A DNA stretch of 64,000 nucleotides from NCBI GenBank assembly GCA_011523425.1, contig WTGU01000131.1, positions 1-64,000 of the forward strand. The letters are read 5' to 3'. The position numbers and the translations under genes are program-made. Below are positions 60,470 through 64,000 of the stretch, piece by piece (within the stretch, counting starts at the first letter, position 1; every line of letters starts with the position of its first letter). Origin of the DNA: Alphaproteobacteria bacterium. Its GTDB lineage: Bacteria; Pseudomonadota; Alphaproteobacteria; UBA828. The notes beneath the pieces are model-generated. The model had not been told where the DNA came from and searched no databases. It saw nothing but the letters and a program-made list of their open reading frames with translations.

Positions 60470-62464
60470 ATGACGGAGCCGGAACGCTTCCCCCACCTGT
60501 TCGCCCCGGCACGCCTCGGCGGCCACACGCTGAGCTGCCGCATCGTCTTCGGCGCGCACACGGCCAACATGGCGGAAGGCGGGCTGCCGCGCGAGCGCCA
60601 CCTCGGCTACTACCGCGAGCGCGCCCGCGGCGGCGCCGCCATGATCGTGGTGGAGCCGACCCCGCCGCATCCGACGGCGGTGCTCACGCGCGGCAACTTC
60701 CTCGCCGACGACGCCGTCATCCCCCACTTCCGCAGGATCACGGACGAGTGCCACCGCTTTGGCACCGTCATGTGCCACCAGATCTACCACGTCGGCGCGC
60801 ACGGCGATCAGGACAACTCCTGGTCGCCCTACTGGTCGCCGTCCGGGCAGGTGAGCCACCACGACCCCTGGGGCAGCCACGCCATGAGCGAGGCGGAGAT
60901 CGCCGAGCTGATCCAGGCTTTCATCGACCAGGCGGTGCGCGACCGCGAGGGGGGCTTCGACGGCGTCGACCTCTTCGCCGGCTACTCCTGCCTGATCGAC
61001 CAGTTCTGGTCGCCGCTGACCAACCGGCGCGACGACCGCTGGGGCGGCAGCCTGGAGAACCGGCTCCGCTTCGCGACCGAGATCGCAGGCGGCATCCGCA
61101 AGGCCTGCGGCCCGGACTTCATCGTCGGCATGACCGTCTCCGGCGCGGAGCCCTACCCCGGCGGCCTCACCATGGCCGACAAGCAGGAGATCTTCGCCTG
61201 GCTCGATTCGCGCGGGCTGGCGGACTACTTCTCCTGCGGCACCGGCAGCTACATCAACCAGTTCACGACCATCGTTCCGGGCTTCCATCACGCGACGCCG
61301 CTCGGGGTGGAGGACGCCGCCGCGATCAAGGAGGTGGTGAGCCACGCGCTGGTCACGGCCGAGGCGCGGGTCAAGACGCCCGCGCGGGCGGACGCCGCCA
61401 TCGCCGGCGGCGCCTGCGATCTCGTCTCCATCGTGCGCGGCCAGATCGCGGACCCGCACCTCGCCAACAAGGCGCGCGAGGGGCGCGCGGAAGACGTCCG
61501 CCCCTGCATCTCCTGCAACCAGCTCTGCATCGGGCGGCGCATGCGGGACTATCACATCTCCTGCCTCGTCAATCCCTCCGTCGGCCGCGAGCACGAATGG
61601 GACGGCGACGACCCGGCGCCCGCCGAAGTGCTCCGCGAGGTTCTGGTGGTGGGCGGCGGGCCGGCCGGGCTGGAGGCCGCCCGCGTCGCGGCGGCGCGCG
61701 GGCACCGGGTGACGCTGGCGGAGAAGGCGGATGCGCTCGGCGGGCAGTTCCGCCTCGCCGCGGCGCAGCCGGAGCGGGGCGAGATCGACGAGCTGCTCGC
61801 CTGGTACCGGGGCCAGCTCGAGAAGCTGCAGGTCCGGGTCGAGCTCGGCACCGAGATGACTGCCGAGGCCATACGCGGCTCCGGCACCGATGCGGTCGTG
61901 CTCTGCACCGGATCGGTGCCGACGCGCACGGGCTTCCAGCGTGCGCTGCCCCACGTCGACGCGCTGCCCGGCGCGGACCAGGCGAACGTCCACAGCGCGA
62001 ACGACGTTCTCGACGGCCGGGCGGCGCCCGGCGAGCGGGTGCTCCTGCTGGACGACATCAACGGCTGGTGGCCCGCCTCGGGCACCGCGCTCCACCTCGC
62101 GGAGAAGGGCCACGAGGTGACCGTCGTCACCGCCTCGGAGAAGCCGGCGGAGGCGCTCGACGGCTCGCACCTCGGCCCGAGCACGCGCGAACGCTTCGCC
62201 AGGCTGGGCGTCGCGGTGCTCTGCGGCCATGCGCTGACGCGCTGGGCGGGGAAGGCGGCGACGGTGGTCAGGCTCCACACCGGCGAGACGACGGAGATGA
62301 CCTTCGACGATGTCGTGCTCGCCACCACCAACACGGTGGACGACGCGCTCGCGCACGCGCTGGCGGACGACGATCTCGAGGTCCACGCCATCGGCGACAT
62401 GGTCGCGGCGCGCACCGCGGGCATGGCCTTCTACGAAGGGCGGACGCTGGGGATGAGGCTCTGA
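60470..62464 (+). CDS. NADH:flavin oxidoreductase / 2,4-dienoyl-CoA reductase-like enzyme
   Basis: 664 residues. N-terminal OYE barrel with FMN (LFAPARLGGHTLSCRIVFGAH, GGSLENRLRF), a 4Fe-4S site CISCNQLCIGRRMRDYHISC (C-X2-C-X3-C-X11-C) near residue 340, FAD domain with VLVVGGGPAGLEAARVAAARG near 390 and a C-terminal NAD(P) domain ending VHAIGDMVAARTAGMAFYEGR. Reduces a conjugated C=C or demethylates an amine (trimethylamine dehydrogenase relatives). ATG at 60470 chosen; ATG at 60458 also in frame. Confidence 0.92.
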   Translation: MTEPERFPHLFAPARLGGHTLSCRIVFGAHTANMAEGGLPRERHLGYYRERARGGAAMIVVEPTPPHPTAVLTRGNFLADDAVIPHFRRITDECHRFGTVMCHQIYHVGAHGDQDNSWSPYWSPSGQVSHHDPWGSHAMSEAEIAELIQAFIDQAVRDREGGFDGVDLFAGYSCLIDQFWSPLTNRRDDRWGGSLENRLRFATEIAGGIRKACGPDFIVGMTVSGAEPYPGGLTMADKQEIFAWLDSRGLADYFSCGTGSYINQFTTIVPGFHHATPLGVEDAAAIKEVVSHALVTAEARVKTPARADAAIAGGACDLVSIVRGQIADPHLANKAREGRAEDVRPCISCNQLCIGRRMRDYHISCLVNPSVGREHEWDGDDPAPAEVLREVLVVGGGPAGLEAARVAAARGHRVTLAEKADALGGQFRLAAAQPERGEIDELLAWYRGQLEKLQVRVELGTEMTAEAIRGSGTDAVVLCTGSVPTRTGFQRALPHVDALPGADQANVHSANDVLDGRAAPGERVLLLDDINGWWPASGTALHLAEKGHEVTVVTASEKPAEALDGSHLGPSTRERFARLGVAVLCGHALTRWAGKAATVVRLHTGETTEMTFDDVVLATTNTVDDALAHALADDDLEVHAIGDMVAARTAGMAFYEGRTLGMRL

Positions 62465-62475
62465 CGCACGCCCGA

Positions 62476-62503
62476 TTGACAAACGCCGCGCCGGCGCTAT
62501 CGA
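62476..62503 (+). promoter_or_regulatory. Promoter of the tRNA-Arg gene
   Basis: TTGACA (62476-62481), 16 bases, TATCGA (62498-62503), ending about ten bases before the mature tRNA 5' end. Consensus-like -35; positioned correctly for a tRNA gene. Confidence 0.75.
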
Positions 62504-62513
62504 TGGGAGGCGC

Positions 62514-62590
62514 GCGCCCGTAGCTCAGCCGGATAGAGCACTTGATTCCTAATCAAGGGGTCGCAGGTTCGAGTCCTGCCGGGCGCGCCA
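62514..62590 (+). tRNA. tRNA-Arg, anticodon CCU
   Basis: 77 nt. Acceptor GCGCCCG pairs with CGGGCGC; D arm GCTC...GAGC; anticodon stem CTTGA/TCAAG around the loop TTCCTAA, with CCT at 62548-62550; T arm GCAGG-TTCGAGT-CCTGC; discriminator G and encoded CCA. Decodes AGG. A hairpin CTGCGG/CCGCAG (62593-62612) follows three bases later. Confidence 0.97.
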
Positions 62591-62627
62591 GACTGCGGAT
62601 TGCTTGCCGCAGCCGAAGGAACCGGCA

Positions 62628-63071
62628 ATGCCGACCTGGAATCGCCTCCTCATCGCGTGGTTCTTCGTCCCGCTGCACCGCTTCCTGTTCCGCCTCTCGG
62701 GCGGCCGCCTGCTGAGCCGCCTGGAAGGCTGCGGCGTTCTCATACTCGTCACGCGGGGGCGCAGGAGCGCCAGGTCGCGCGCCTCGCCGCTCACGTACTT
62801 CCGCTTCGACGACTCCGGCGACCTCCTCGTCGTCGCCTCTAACTACGGCCAGGACCGCCATCCCGCGTGGTACCTGAACATCGCTGCCGACCCGGCGGTT
62901 CACGTCGAGACCGGCGGCGAGCGCTTCGCCGCCCAGGCCCGCATAACGCCGGAGCCGGAACGCGCCGCGCTGCTCGACAAGGTGATCGCGGCGAATCCGC
63001 GCTACGCCACCTACCGCGCCGCCACCTCCCGCCGAATCCCCATCGTCGCGCTCCGCCGCGCCGGGCCGTGA
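62628..63071 (+). CDS. Nitroreductase/deazaflavin-dependent oxidoreductase (Ddn-like)
   Basis: 147 residues from ATG at 62628 with GAAGGA upstream (TTG at 62604 also in frame). Split-barrel: LEGCGVLILVTRGRRSARSRASPLTYFRFDDSGDLLVVASNYGQDRHPAWYLNIAADPAVHVETGG is the core of the Ddn/DUF385 family, whose mycobacterial members use F420 to reduce quinones and nitroimidazoles. The first ~25 residues (LLIAWFFVPLHRFLFRL) could associate with membrane. Cofactor here unproven. Converges with LysR gene, 7 bases apart. Confidence 0.88.
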   Translation: MPTWNRLLIAWFFVPLHRFLFRLSGGRLLSRLEGCGVLILVTRGRRSARSRASPLTYFRFDDSGDLLVVASNYGQDRHPAWYLNIAADPAVHVETGGERFAAQARITPEPERAALLDKVIAANPRYATYRAATSRRIPIVALRRAGP

Positions 63072-63078
63072 GAGTCGG

Positions 63079-64000
63079 TCAGGCGGTGATCGACGGGTGG
63101 AGGCCGGTGGCGAACCGATCCAGCGCCTGCTGCAGATGCGCGGCCACGGCGTGGGCGGCCACGGTCGGCTTTCGCTCGGAGGGCGCGATCAGGCAGAGGC
63201 GCAGGGTCGACAGGCGTTCCCCTTGGAGCGGCACCGCGACCAGGCGGCCGCTCGCGAGCTCCTCGGCGAATCCGAGGCGCGTGTAGAAGGCGATCCCGAC
63301 GCCGCCCAGCAGGAGTCGCTTCAGGATCGCCAGCGTGTTGGAGATCGCGACCGGCTTGTGCGCGTTCTTGAAGGCCTCCATCTCCTCGCCGAAGAAGAGC
63401 TGCATCGAGCCCGAGTGGTCCTGGTACATCAGCGGGTAGGCGCCGCACTCGTCCAGGGTGACGCTCTCGCGTGCCGCCAGCGCATGGTCCGGCGCCATGA
63501 TGGCGCACATCGGGCACGGCAGGCCCTTGAGCACGGTGATTCCGCGTCGCAGGGCCGGCGAGAAGGTCAGGCCGAGGTCCGCGTTTCCCTGCGCGACGGC
63601 CTGCATGGCCGTCACGGGATCACAGGCCATCACGCGAATCTGCACCGCCGGGTGGACCGCGATGAGGTCGGACACCGTCTCGGGCAGGAACTGCACGTTC
63701 AGGCTGTCCACGGTGGTGATGGTGACGTCGCCGCTGACGACGCCGCGCAGCTTGTCGATGTCGCCGCGCAGCCGGGCGAAGTCGTGCAGGGTGGCGCGCG
63801 CGTGGCGCAGTACCAGGTGCCCGGCATCGGTCAGCCGCATGCCGTCCGGCCGCCGCTCGAACAGCGGGGTGCCGAGATGGTCCTCGAGCTTCAGGATCTG
63901 CCGATTGACCGCCGAGGGGGAGATGTGCAGCCGTTCCGAGGCGCGCCGGATCGAGCCGTCCTCGGCGACCGCCTCGAAGTAGCGCAGCACCGCCGCATGC
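63079..64000 (-). CDS. LysR-family transcriptional regulator (5' end outside the window)
   Basis: At least 303 residues. N-terminal winged helix-turn-helix LRYFEAVAEDGSIRRASERLHISPSAVNRQILKLEDHLGTPLFERR, then the effector domain (~90-300) with VVSGDVTITTVDS. The frame stays open to the window edge; a GTG at 63990 exists but the HTH begins only two residues later, so the true start is probably outside. Target genes unknown. Confidence 0.93.
   Translation of the reverse strand, partial: HAAVLRYFEAVAEDGSIRRASERLHISPSAVNRQILKLEDHLGTPLFERRPDGMRLTDAGHLVLRHARATLHDFARLRGDIDKLRGVVSGDVTITTVDSLNVQFLPETVSDLIAVHPAVQIRVMACDPVTAMQAVAQGNADLGLTFSPALRRGITVLKGLPCPMCAIMAPDHALAARESVTLDECGAYPLMYQDHSGSMQLFFGEEMEAFKNAHKPVAISNTLAILKRLLLGGVGIAFYTRLGFAEELASGRLVAVPLQGERLSTLRLCLIAPSERKPTVAAHAVAAHLQQALDRFATGLHPSITA

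Noticed and set aside
62549-62903. Minus-strand open frames reading RQDSNLRPLD / RPAGLEPATP across the tRNA
   Set aside because: These peptides arise from translating the reverse strand of a tRNA-Arg gene and are a known annotation artefact.

Overview
The window is very GC-rich, densely coded chromosomal DNA of a free-living alphaproteobacterium, most likely Rhodospirillales-like. Evidence: the block ntrY-ntrX-trkA-dat-HAD-hfq-hflX; a separate Fo ATP synthase operon with the duplicated b/b' stalk (atpI-atpB-atpE-atpF'-atpF); the block smc-DsbA-DUF721-mutY; and a groES-groEL operon under a CIRCE operator. There are no phage genes, transposases, CRISPR arrays or rRNA. One tRNA, Arg(CCU), is present.

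Layout. 1-10.4 kb: a HyuB-type hydantoinase subunit, a luciferase-like oxidoreductase and an AhpD-like protein; then groEL/groES on the minus strand; then a FAD oxidoreductase, a VOC protein and an AtzE/AtzG-like amidase pair; then a SnoaL-like and a cupin protein. 10.5-18.8 kb: the NtrYX two-component system, TrkA, D-amino acid aminotransferase, a HAD phosphatase, Hfq and HflX, largely with overlapping or abutting genes. 18.9-28.6 kb: a long minus-strand series (CoxL-like molybdenum hydroxylase, ornithine cyclodeaminase-like, enolase superfamily, TauD-like, PPOX, SDR, luciferase-like, GlnRS). 28.6-37.6 kb: plus-strand TcuA-like flavoprotein, PrpF-like isomerase, an NTF2-like protein, a secreted DUF2059 protein, a pentapeptide-repeat protein and HyuA/HyuB. 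38-49.8 kb: minus-strand PhyH, GFA, SDR and an unrecognised 395-residue protein, then Fo ATP synthase, SMC, DsbA-like, an orphan DNA methyltransferase and DUF721. 49.9-64 kb: MutY, a TPR/2OG-oxygenase, an alpha/beta hydrolase, a class V aminotransferase, two tiny genes, GuaA, a Sel1 protein, N-formylglutamate amidohydrolase with a FluG-like amidohydrolase, an SDR with an OYE-type reductase, tRNA-Arg, a Ddn-like protein and a partial LysR regulator.

How it fits together. Housekeeping blocks (proteostasis, nitrogen/redox signalling, K+ uptake, RNA chaperone, ATP synthase, chromosome condensation, DNA repair, GMP synthesis) alternate with small catabolic modules for amides, cyclic imides, carboxylates and amino-acid derivatives. 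No transporter accompanies these modules inside the window.

The least expected signals are non-coding. One dispersed palindromic element appears only in convergent gene junctions (four of six). A second palindrome begins exactly at the TAG stop codon of two genes, and a related hairpin starts at the stop of a third. A 50-bp element occurs twice in opposite orientation near hydantoinase genes. Other oddities are a flavoprotein with no normal start codon at its expected N-terminus, an NtrX without GAFTGA, a lone form II CoxL-like subunit, a duplicated prpF tail next to a lower-GC gene, and several F420-associated families together.
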